DNA of 26,199 nt from a virus. Shown here in pieces: positions 8,255 through 14,037 of this stretch. How positions within the stretch are numbered: position 1 is the stretch's first letter; each line of letters starts with the position of its first letter. The stretch lies in IMG/VR virus record IMGVR_UViG_3300009609_000052, positions 1 to 26,199 of that record. One strand, 5' to 3'. The notes under the pieces are model-generated. The model did no database searches, was not told the DNA's origin, and worked only from the letters and a program-made list of their open reading frames with translations. Both the position numbers and the translations under genes were made by a program.

Positions 8255-8765
8255 GCGTCACCACCTTCAACGGCACGACGGCCGAGAGGATGAATTGCCC
8301 CTCCCCCTGCTCCGGGTTGAGGCGGTAGGTCATGGGGTTCGCGCCGATGCGGTGGACTCGCGTGACGGTCTCCGTCAGGGTCGGGTACTTGACGGTCAGG
8401 ACGCGGCAGATGGCGCGGGCGTAGCGCATCACGCGGCGCTTGGTGAGCGTCGGATTCTCGTTGCCGGAGTCCTTGAGCGTGACGGAGACCGCGACGGAAT
8501 GCTCGTCAACCATGCGCCCCGGCGAGTTCGTGATGGTGTCCGTGATGAGCGCCTCGCTGTCGTCTGCGTTGACGTTGATATACAGGACATGCTCCATCTC
8601 GGCGGACGGGTTCTCGTACTCGTAGTACGCGGCGTTATCCACGTCCGCGAGGGTGATCGTGTCTGCCATCTCGGCGTCGATCAGGTCCAGCTCTGTCGGT
8701 AGATAGAGTTGGAGCGTTGCGACAATCCGAGTCACGGCGTACTCCGCGCCCTTGATCGCCATCAC
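8241..8765 (-). CDS. Putative tail terminator / tail completion protein
   Basis: 174 aa from a GTG at 8765, or 173 aa from the adjacent ATG at 8762; neither has a strong SD. The start AVTRIVATLQLYLPTELDLIDAE and the long beta hairpins (HVLYINVNADD, HSVAVSVTLKDSG, FILSAVVPLKVV) fit the small alpha/beta tail terminators of the lambda gpU type, which cap the tail tube and join it to the head. It sits directly after the gpG-like completion gene and before the tail tube gene, the expected position. No diagnostic motif is present, so the assignment is positional. Confidence 0.6.
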   Translation of the reverse strand: MMAIKGAEYAVTRIVATLQLYLPTELDLIDAEMADTITLADVDNAAYYEYENPSAEMEHVLYINVNADDSEALITDTITNSPGRMVDEHSVAVSVTLKDSGNENPTLTKRRVMRYARAICRVLTVKYPTLTETVTRVHRIGANPMTYRLNPEQGEGQFILSAVVPLKVVTHESL

Positions 8766-8780
8766 ACGTCCGGCGCAGAC

Positions 8781-9281
8781 CTACAGATGCCGTAGCACCT
8801 GACGAGTCCGCTTGATGTAATACGAGGCGAAAGCCTCGGTGAACTGCTTGAGGTCTGCGGCGGTCTTTGCAAGGACGCTCCGCCTAGGGAGCACCTGCTT
8901 GCCTTCGCCGGTCCCGGTCTCGTGGCGCCACGCCTTCGTGGAGGCGACGCCGAACAGATAGGTCCACGGCCGAACCCACTCGCGGATGTGATTGGCGCTC
9001 GCCGGCAGCGTGAATCGGTCGCGCATGTCACCGCTGAATACCAGGATGCGGCGGCCCGGCTTGACCCTGCGCTTCCATGCGGCGTAGCCCTTAGAGAGCG
9101 GCTTCCATGCCGAGCCGGTGGACACGCCCTCTGTCGTGAATGCGCGGCGAGCCTGCTGAGAATGAACACGGTCCAGCGCCACGAGGATCGGACCCTGCCT
9201 CTCGCGGTCGGAGATCAGGAGTGCCGCGGTACGCTTCCGGAGCCGCTCGAGTTCCCGCTTGTTGGGCGTCATCCTGACCAT
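8781..9281 (-). CDS. Virion morphogenesis / tail completion protein (Mu gpG-like)
   Basis: 166 aa. The frame stays open far upstream, but the start is placed at ATG 9281, which overlaps the stop of the preceding gene (TGATG); the upstream extension is Arg/His/Gly-rich, typical of an antisense artefact. The pattern SAWKPLSKGYAAWK at about 57-70, ILVFSGDMRDRF at about 79-90, a WTYLFG segment and VLPRRSVL near residue 130 matches the phage virion morphogenesis family (Mu gpG type: a W..L...Y motif, then an L..SG.L.DS motif, then a PRRP/R-like segment). These proteins act at the head-tail junction during assembly. A second ATG at 9272 is possible. Confidence 0.8.
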   Translation of the reverse strand: MVRMTPNKRELERLRKRTAALLISDRERQGPILVALDRVHSQQARRAFTTEGVSTGSAWKPLSKGYAAWKRRVKPGRRILVFSGDMRDRFTLPASANHIREWVRPWTYLFGVASTKAWRHETGTGEGKQVLPRRSVLAKTAADLKQFTEAFASYYIKRTRQVLRHL

Positions 9282-10099
9282 CAGTAGAGGTCCGACATGG
9301 AGGTCACGATGCCGAGAGAGACCGGCGCCGTCGTGACGGTGGGCGCCGTCGTGTCGCCGCTCAGGATGTGGTCGGTTGACAGGGACGCCAGAGAGCCGCG
9401 AATCTCCTGCTCGATGAGGCCGGCGCCAACCTGCCCAAACTCTCCGGTGCCGCCGACATAGGAGGTCCAGAGCGCCTGCAACCATTCCGCCTTGCCGGCC
9501 AACGACCCGCCACGCGACGAGAAGGACGCCGCCATGACGCAATCCCACGCCGCCCCGATGGCGTTCGCCTCGCGCAGCATGTCCTGCAAGCGCGAGCCGC
9601 TGACCACCGTAACCGGCGTGACCTCAAAGCCGTACCGCGTACAGATCGACATGAGGATCGCGGCCCGCGTCTCCGCGAACCCGGCCGCCTCGGTACTGGA
9701 CGGGGCCGTAGCGCTTGTGATGCTCTGCTGCATCCATCGCTCGATGTCCGACTCGGAGCAGAAAGCATTGGACAGGGACGGCACGAACACCGACCCGGCA
9801 GTCACAACGTCGAAGTCCCACTCCATGCGCCGGCCGAGCGGAGCGTCCCCACCGAGCTCGTACAGCACCAGGTGGTACTGCCCTGCCGTGAGCGGAGTGA
9901 CCGTCACGTTGTACGACCCGGTGACGCCGATCTCCGGAAGCGTGACCGCCTCGGATGCCGCGGCGAACCCGGAGCCGGTGTTCAGGTGCAGCGTCAGGGT
10001 CACGTCGGCGGGCGCAGTGATGCCGGTGACGGCGGCGCCGTTCCCGTCCAGCACCGTCCACAGCCGGCGGATCGTCTCTCCGATGACGAACTGGCTCAT
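9281..10099 (-). CDS. Head-tail adaptor with N-terminal Ig/BppU-like domain
   Basis: 272 aa. The start ATG at 10099 overlaps the upstream stop by 4 nt; the frame continues upstream, but that part is low-complexity and belongs to the antisense of the preceding gene. Residues about 1-110 form a beta-sandwich (FVIGETIRRLWTVLDGNGAAV, then VTLTLHLNTGSG, then GSYNVTVTPLTAGQYHLVLYE) of the type found in baseplate BppU and other Ig-like modules. Residues about 130-272 (FCSESDIERWMQQS then TRAAILMSICTRYG) resemble the helical gp6/gp15-type adaptors that sit under the portal. The combination in one chain is unusual. Function is inferred from position between capsid and tail completion genes. Confidence 0.6.
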   Translation of the reverse strand: MSQFVIGETIRRLWTVLDGNGAAVTGITAPADVTLTLHLNTGSGFAAASEAVTLPEIGVTGSYNVTVTPLTAGQYHLVLYELGGDAPLGRRMEWDFDVVTAGSVFVPSLSNAFCSESDIERWMQQSITSATAPSSTEAAGFAETRAAILMSICTRYGFEVTPVTVVSGSRLQDMLREANAIGAAWDCVMAASFSSRGGSLAGKAEWLQALWTSYVGGTGEFGQVGAGLIEQEIRGSLASLSTDHILSGDTTAPTVTTAPVSLGIVTSMSDLY

Positions 10100-10641
10100 G
10101 CCGTCATCACCCCGTAGTCCTCGCTGACCGAGTGGGCGCGGCTCAGAAGCGCGGCCCGGTACGACAGCTCGACGCTGATGAGAGAGACCCGCGCGGTGCC
10201 GATGGCGCCGCTGAGCATCCGGAGGCACGGCTGCATCGGGAGCAGGTCATCCGCCGCCCACGCGGAGGCGTTGAACGGGTTGGTGGAGAACGTCGTTTCC
10301 TCGTCGTCGTACTGCGCGCCGGGGATGACGGTGGTCATCGAGAAGGCCGTCGCGCCGCCACGGTAGAACCCGACCTCGACCTCGGGGTTCCCGGAGTTGA
10401 GCTTGATCGACGTGCGAATCGTGACGCTCGTCGGGATGAGGTTCTCCGACCCGTCGAAGAAGCGGAACGACATGATCCCGGCCGTCCCGATTTGCCGCGG
10501 CAGGACGATGTAGGAGGTGTCGCCGTCGTCATCGGAGTCGTTCGACTCGTCGATGGCGTCGTAGCCGAACGTTCCCCCGACGATGGAAGACCATCCGGCA
10601 AGTTCACCGTTGGCCTGCACGGGGAGGTTGATCGTCGGCAT
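10096..10641 (-). CDS. Virion structural protein, beta-rich, unknown
   Basis: 181 aa, first gene after the major capsid gene and its hairpin, with GAGG 4 nt before the ATG. It is acidic and strand-rich: YDAIDESNDSDDDGDTSYIV, then MSFRFFDG, TIRTSIKLNSG and EVEVGFYRGG. The alternation looks like a jelly roll, as in fibre or head-decoration proteins. Its stop overlaps the adaptor start by 4 nt. No named family was recognised. It could be a head fibre, a decoration protein or a head-completion factor; the sequence alone does not decide. Confidence 0.6.
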   Translation of the reverse strand: MPTINLPVQANGELAGWSSIVGGTFGYDAIDESNDSDDDGDTSYIVLPRQIGTAGIMSFRFFDGSENLIPTSVTIRTSIKLNSGNPEVEVGFYRGGATAFSMTTVIPGAQYDDEETTFSTNPFNASAWAADDLLPMQPCLRMLSGAIGTARVSLISVELSYRAALLSRAHSVSEDYGVMTA

Positions 10642-10659
10642 GTCGCCTCGGGATGGAAA

Positions 10660-10691
10660 GGGGCGGGAGCCCCGATGCGGACCCCCGCCCC
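10660..10691 (-). terminator. GC-rich hairpin after the major capsid gene (weak terminator or attenuator)
   Basis: Just after the capsid gene stop, the minus strand folds into an 8-bp perfect stem GGGGCGGG/CCCGCCCC with a 16-nt loop, followed by CTTTCC. The T-tract is short, so it may attenuate rather than terminate. It could reduce expression of genes beyond the highly needed capsid protein, or protect the capsid mRNA 3' end. Confidence 0.5.
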
Positions 10692-10698
10692 GCGTGGC

Positions 10699-11664
10699 TT
10701 ACGACCAGACCTGACGGATGGTCCCCTTCCAGTCCCACGGGATAAACTCGAAGCGAGCGTAGGAGTGGATCAGGGCCGTCTGGTTGAGCCTCCAGGCGTC
10801 GGAGTCCGTGTTGATGTTGTCCACGACCTCCCAGTCCTTGTTCTTGAGCAGCGCGACCGGGTAGTAGCCTGGGCGCTTGCAGAAGATGTAGTGCCGGGTG
10901 GCCGGAACGAACGGAGATGAGACGATCTCGAACATCCCCTTGAACCGTCCGGTCGCGCCCGAGACATCGAGTCCGGGGTGCGCCATGTTGGAGGTCCCGA
11001 GCGAGATGTTGTAGAGCGGCTCGAACTCGACCGGGATGAGCATCAGGTACTGCTTGACCGTCGCGTTGACCGGAGTCAAGGCGTCGTCGGTGAACAGGCG
11101 CAGAAGCGCAACGTTCAGGTCGAGCTGCGCCTCCAGTTCGGCAACCGTCGGCTTGGTGCCGGTGGCCGCCGCGCTGGTGTCGGCGTTGTCCTGCGCCGTG
11201 CCGCTCTCGGTGTGCGTTGTGCTGTAGAGCGCGTCACCGTCGTATCCGAGGGTGGCAGCGTCGAGGATGGTGCCGACGAAACGGCGATCCATGAACAGAA
11301 GCGCCTTGCGTGCCAGTTCGGCCGCCTTCTCGGCGGCGAGCCCGGGCTGTGTTTCCACGACGCTTCGCGGGATCTCGATGGTCTGCTCCCACTCCACGAC
11401 GCTCCCGGTGACCTTGTAGTCCATGAGCTGCTTGGCCTGCCGTCCGCCTCCGGTGCCACTCCCGTTCAGGGCAGTCGAAAGCTGCCGCGGCTCGGGAGCC
11501 CCACCCCACGCCGTATAGGTCGCGGTGAGGTCATCCTGATCGACCGGCTTGCAGAGCTTGCCGTAGGTGTAGTCCGGCTCCTCGGCGAGGATGGTTCCGT
11601 AGAACGAGTCGGCGATCCCGTGCTTGATCGCCGAGTAAACCTCTGAGTTGATCGGGAATCCCAT
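10699..11664 (-). CDS. Major capsid protein (Mu gpT-like)
   Basis: 321 aa, with SD AGGAGA 5 nt before the ATG. It follows the cement gene and precedes a strong hairpin. The pattern fits the Mu-like major head subunit (gpT) with an HK97 fold: an N-terminal arm (INSEVYSAIKHGIADSFYG), the segment WEQTIEIPRSVVETQ, a helix with AAELARKALLFMDRRFVG, then DGDALYSTTHTESG. That last segment corresponds to the D(G/K)xxLFSTxHP motif of the family. It ends with VVDNINTDSDAW and a WDWKG loop. In Mu phages the gene order protease/scaffold, cement, capsid is the same. Many copies build the icosahedral shell. Confidence 0.88.
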   Translation of the reverse strand: MGFPINSEVYSAIKHGIADSFYGTILAEEPDYTYGKLCKPVDQDDLTATYTAWGGAPEPRQLSTALNGSGTGGGRQAKQLMDYKVTGSVVEWEQTIEIPRSVVETQPGLAAEKAAELARKALLFMDRRFVGTILDAATLGYDGDALYSTTHTESGTAQDNADTSAAATGTKPTVAELEAQLDLNVALLRLFTDDALTPVNATVKQYLMLIPVEFEPLYNISLGTSNMAHPGLDVSGATGRFKGMFEIVSSPFVPATRHYIFCKRPGYYPVALLKNKDWEVVDNINTDSDAWRLNQTALIHSYARFEFIPWDWKGTIRQVWS

Positions 11665-11673
11665 CGTCGTCTC

Positions 11674-12132
11674 CTAGGCGTTGGTGCCGCGGGGACTGCG
11701 CGCCCCGATGCCGATGTCGAACCAACCGGATGTCCCGGTCACGTCGGGCTGAACGAGGGTTCCGATCTGCCCGGTGGTCCCGGCCGCGAGCTGGATGATG
11801 TCGGCCGGGTTGTCGGAGGCGGCGGTGCAGGCCGCATATCCGGTGTTCGCCACGTTCGCGTCCGCCGCGTAAGTCGTGGCGAACCACATGATCGCGTCCA
11901 AGATGACCCAGACGTTCCCGGCGGTGCCGGTGAACGACCTGCGCTGGTCACAGACGCCGACGAACTCCGAGGCATCGACAGAGGTGACGACGGCGAGCCC
12001 GGTTCCGGCGGCGCAGGTCACAAGAGCGCCCCGGTAGAACTCGTCGGTGATAGCGCCGGTCTTCCACTGGCGCTTGATCGGATTGCGCGCCGGGTCGTAG
12101 ACGACGACGGCATTGTCTGCAAGAGCGGCCAT
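11674..12132 (-). CDS. Capsid cement / head decoration protein (DUF2190-like)
   Basis: 152 aa, between the scaffold gene and the capsid gene. It is a Gly/Ala/Thr-rich beta protein with FYRGALVTCAAGTGLAVV, EFVGVCDQRRSFTG and GNVWVILDAIMWF segments. That resembles small capsid decoration proteins of the DUF2190/lambda gpD functional class, where each chain carries short beta hairpins that clip over capsid threefold axes. The start at 12132 is 1 nt after the upstream stop and an AAGGGG sequence is found upstream. Function is inferred from position and composition. Confidence 0.65.
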   Translation of the reverse strand: MAALADNAVVVYDPARNPIKRQWKTGAITDEFYRGALVTCAAGTGLAVVTSVDASEFVGVCDQRRSFTGTAGNVWVILDAIMWFATTYAADANVANTGYAACTAASDNPADIIQLAAGTTGQIGTLVQPDVTGTSGWFDIGIGARSPRGTNA

Positions 12133-12133
12133 G

Positions 12134-12691
12134 TCAGTTCCCCTTCGCGGCGGCCTTGAGACGCCGGTATTCGCCGAGGTCGCGGGCCTTGGCGGCGACA
12201 GTCACCTTCTCCGGGTCGATCCCGCGAGACCGGAGCCAGTCCTTGTCCTCGGACGAAAGCTGCGCTACCGGGCCCTCCGCCGGAGCGCCGGACGCGAACG
12301 TCTGGTTGAGGCGCACCACCGGATCGGTCTGCTCCACCTGGTACTTGAGGAGCTTGAGGTCGCCCCCGAAGCGGGACGCCTTGAACCACGAGAGCGTCCC
12401 TTCGTGGCCTCCCTTGTTGTAGTTGCTGCACCACGCGGCCTTGAGGGTGCCGCGCTGGAGACCGTTGAACACCAACTCGCGGATGTCCATCGCCTCCAGC
12501 TTCCGCTCCGTGAGGGCAAGGCGGGTGAGCGCCTCGTCCTTCTCGGGGTCCTTCGTCACGTTGTCGAGCTGCTCTCGAAGACTGAGGATCTCGGCCTTGA
12601 GCTGCACGACCTCGTTGTCCTTCGCCTTGATCGCGGCCTCGTGATCGGCCTCGGCCTTGGCGAGGATCTGCTCGGTGTTCGGCTCGCTCAT
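12134..12691 (-). CDS. Internally started scaffold protein (Mu gpZ-like)
   Basis: 185 aa from an in-frame ATG at 12691, codon 158 of the protease gene. The product begins SEPNTEQILAKAEADHEAA and has a predicted coiled coil at about residues 5-45 (heptad-like Leu/Val with Glu/Lys), followed by a conserved-looking C-terminal part with LVFNGLQRGTL and SYNKG-like segments. In Mu, gene Z is encoded as the in-frame 3' part of gene I and makes the internal scaffold; the same arrangement is indicated here by a strong Shine-Dalgarno placed exactly before this ATG. A protein-level test is needed to prove separate expression. Confidence 0.75.
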   Translation of the reverse strand: MSEPNTEQILAKAEADHEAAIKAKDNEVVQLKAEILSLREQLDNVTKDPEKDEALTRLALTERKLEAMDIRELVFNGLQRGTLKAAWCSNYNKGGHEGTLSWFKASRFGGDLKLLKYQVEQTDPVVRLNQTFASGAPAEGPVAQLSSEDKDWLRSRGIDPEKVTVAAKARDLGEYRRLKAAAKGN

Positions 12692-13162
12692 CGCGGCCTC
12701 CTTTTGGGCTGTGAGGTAGATCACGGCTTCGCCGCCCTTGTTCCGCTGCGCCGCGATGTTGAGGTCCGAAAAGAACGGGGTGTTCGTGATGAGCAGGTGA
12801 TCCAGCACCCACCCGACCGGCTTGCCGTGGAGGTCCCGACCGCTGAAGGCGCCGATGCTCGCCCCGCGGAAGGTGTCCGCAAGAACGGCGGCGGCGGCCT
12901 CACCCATGAGCTTGACGCGGGCGATCAGGTCCATCCCCTTGCGGTAGATGTCCTCCACCCACCCGTCAGCCGGCCGGTCGGCTCGCTCAGGCCCCATGAG
13001 GTGCGGGCCACGGAACAGGACCGGCACCTGACGCTTGAGAGCCGCGAAGTTCGTCACCATCGCGTCCATGTCTTCGGTGGTGAGGTCGAACTCCTGCGCG
13101 CCGTTCTTGAAGTTCATCCCGGCGTGGGCGACGACGATCTCCTTGACGAGGACCGGCTCCAT
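12134..13162 (-). CDS. Prohead protease (Mu gpI-like) with C-terminal scaffold region
   Basis: 342 aa from ATG 13162, which overlaps the stop of the MuF-like gene by 1 nt; the upstream extension of the frame is low-complexity and excluded. Residues 1-140 follow the Mu I/assemblin-type protease plan: VAHAGMNFKNG, EDMDAMVTNFAAL, a VPVLFRGPHLMG segment with His54, GWVEDIYRKGMDLIARV, RGASIGAF with the likely nucleophile Ser102, and LLITNTPF. Residues from about 158 onward form a charged coiled coil and an Asp/Leu-rich tail, the scaffold. The protease would mature the prohead and degrade the scaffold. An in-frame internal start gives the scaffold alone (see the separate entry). Confidence 0.85.
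   Translation of the reverse strand: MEPVLVKEIVVAHAGMNFKNGAQEFDLTTEDMDAMVTNFAALKRQVPVLFRGPHLMGPERADRPADGWVEDIYRKGMDLIARVKLMGEAAAAVLADTFRGASIGAFSGRDLHGKPVGWVLDHLLITNTPFFSDLNIAAQRNKGGEAVIYLTAQKEAAMSEPNTEQILAKAEADHEAAIKAKDNEVVQLKAEILSLREQLDNVTKDPEKDEALTRLALTERKLEAMDIRELVFNGLQRGTLKAAWCSNYNKGGHEGTLSWFKASRFGGDLKLLKYQVEQTDPVVRLNQTFASGAPAEGPVAQLSSEDKDWLRSRGIDPEKVTVAAKARDLGEYRRLKAAAKGN
12692..12705 (-). promoter_or_regulatory. Strong internal ribosome binding site for the scaffold start
   Basis: AAAAGGAGG lies 5 nt upstream of the in-frame ATG at 12691, inside the protease gene. A perfect AGGAGG inside a coding sequence with optimal spacing to an in-frame ATG is unlikely to be accidental and decides the second start of this gene. 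Confidence 0.8.
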
Positions 13163-13629
13163 CACGCGGCGCTCCGGTAGATGTAGAGGCACCGACACTG
13201 CTCGCCGCCGTCGCAGTGGTTCGGGGGCATGTCGTTGAAATAGTCGGCGCTGTTGAACGTGTAGGTCTGGCCGTCTAGCCCAACGCACGGAGGGCAGGAG
13301 TTCTCATCGAGAATGGCCGAGCGCACGACGCCGCCGATGCTGTCGGCCTGTGACTGCGCCTCGAGGTTCCGGCCGAGCGCGAATGCCTCGTGCGTGGCCT
13401 CGCGGCCGGTGCGCTCAAGCGAAGTCCCGAACATCGCCTCCAGGTCCGAGGTGACGGCGTTCGCTAATGCCGGCCCGGTCAGACCGCGCTGCGAATAGTC
13501 CGCGATGAGGCGGGCGGCTTCGTTCTGGAGGCGGGAGACTATCTCGGCGAGATCGATGGAAGCGCGAACGCGGATCGCCTCCTCGGTGACGATGGAGGCT
13601 TTCGGTCCCTTGGGTGGGGCTTGTGCCAC
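13162..13629 (-). CDS. MuF-like head morphogenesis protein, short C-terminal form
   Basis: 155 aa from a GTG at 13629. The start cannot lie further upstream because an in-frame TAG occurs in the preceding hairpin. Only the C-terminal part of the usual MuF protein is present: a helical region (ASIDLAEIVSRLQNEAARLI, then LERTGREATHEAF) followed by the Cys/His domain VRSAILDENSCPPCVGLDG, with C112, C115, H138, C139, C145 and C147. That domain matches the SxLDxxTCxxCxxLDG...PPxHxxCRC signature of the Mu F family. These minor head proteins enter the capsid and act with the portal. The missing N-terminal helices seem to be those encoded in the -1 frame at the end of the portal gene (13741-14037), so the ancestral protein was probably split by the intervening stop and terminator-like hairpin. 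Confidence 0.8.
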   Translation of the reverse strand: MAQAPPKGPKASIVTEEAIRVRASIDLAEIVSRLQNEAARLIADYSQRGLTGPALANAVTSDLEAMFGTSLERTGREATHEAFALGRNLEAQSQADSIGGVVRSAILDENSCPPCVGLDGQTYTFNSADYFNDMPPNHCDGGEQCRCLYIYRSAA

Positions 13630-13655
13630 TCTGCCGCCGACTCGCGCAGGCCACG

Positions 13656-13696
13656 AAAAAAGGGCCTAACGAGGTGACGGCCCCGTCAGGCCCTTT
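13656..13696 (-). terminator. Rho-independent terminator-like hairpin between portal and MuF-like genes
   Basis: On the minus strand, AAAGGGCCT (13696-13688) pairs with AGGCCCTTT (13667-13659) around a 20-nt loop, and the run continues to TTTTTT ending at 13656. The stem is a perfect 9 bp with a U-tract, so it reads as an intrinsic terminator in the direction of the structural operon. On the plus strand the T-tract is only CCCTTTG. It stands in the largest gap (111 nt) of an otherwise tightly packed operon. It may act as a partial terminator. Confidence 0.65.
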
Positions 13697-13740
13697 GTTC
13701 GCGTCCCGGAAGCCGGCGGGGTTCGATGCCCCGACGACGG

Positions 13741-14037
13741 TTAACGCTTGAGTTCGTCCTGCACCTGCTCGCGCCCGAAGTCCCGGACGCCCTTCAAGGC
13801 CCCGATGAGGCGCTGTCGAGCCGCCCGGCCGGAGCCGATAACGCGAGATGTTGGGGCCAGAACGTCCCGGATGTCAATACCCTGTGCAACGGCGCGTCCG
13901 ATTTTCCGGATCTGGGCGTCCGCATGATCGGTCAGGATGCGGGCGTAGTCGGCCGCGAAGGCGTCGAGCCCGGAGTCGATTTCATCCAGGGCCAGGACGC
14001 GGGCCTCCTCGTCGGTCGGTTCCCGGCGTCTGGAGTT
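13741..14037 (-). CDS. Portal C-terminal / MuF N-terminal extension in the -1 frame
   Basis: 98 codons plus a TAA at 13743-13741 that have no ATG, GTG or TTG start in frame; the frame opens after a TGA a short way upstream, just ahead of the A9 run. The encoded sequence is protein-like: EEARVLALDEIDSGLDAFAA, then ILTDHADAQIRKIGRAVAQG, then DIRDVLAP and GALKGVRDFGREQVQDELKR. Amphipathic helices of this kind form the region between DUF935-type portals and MuF proteins. The zero-frame continuation of the portal (34 residues after LLEEKK) is by contrast Pro/Thr/Arg/Ser-rich and looks like out-of-frame coding. The region is therefore probably translated by a -1 slip or after transcriptional slippage on the A9 run, giving a portal of about 582 aa. 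A miscalled homopolymer (A10 read as A9) would give the same picture. Confidence 0.65.
   Translation of the reverse strand, partial: NSRRREPTDEEARVLALDEIDSGLDAFAADYARILTDHADAQIRKIGRAVAQGIDIRDVLAPTSRVIGSGRAARQRLIGALKGVRDFGREQVQDELKR

Noticed and set aside
12113-13180. A 355-aa plus-strand frame opposite the protease/scaffold gene
   Set aside because: Antisense shadow; the opposite strand has catalytic motifs and a perfect internal SD.
13682-13740. A tRNA-like T-arm on the plus strand: CGGGG-TTCGATG-CCCCG at 13717-13733
   Set aside because: No matching 5' acceptor strand, D-arm or anticodon arm could be folded; the apparent 5' partner would give a gene of only about 58 nt with two mismatches in the acceptor.
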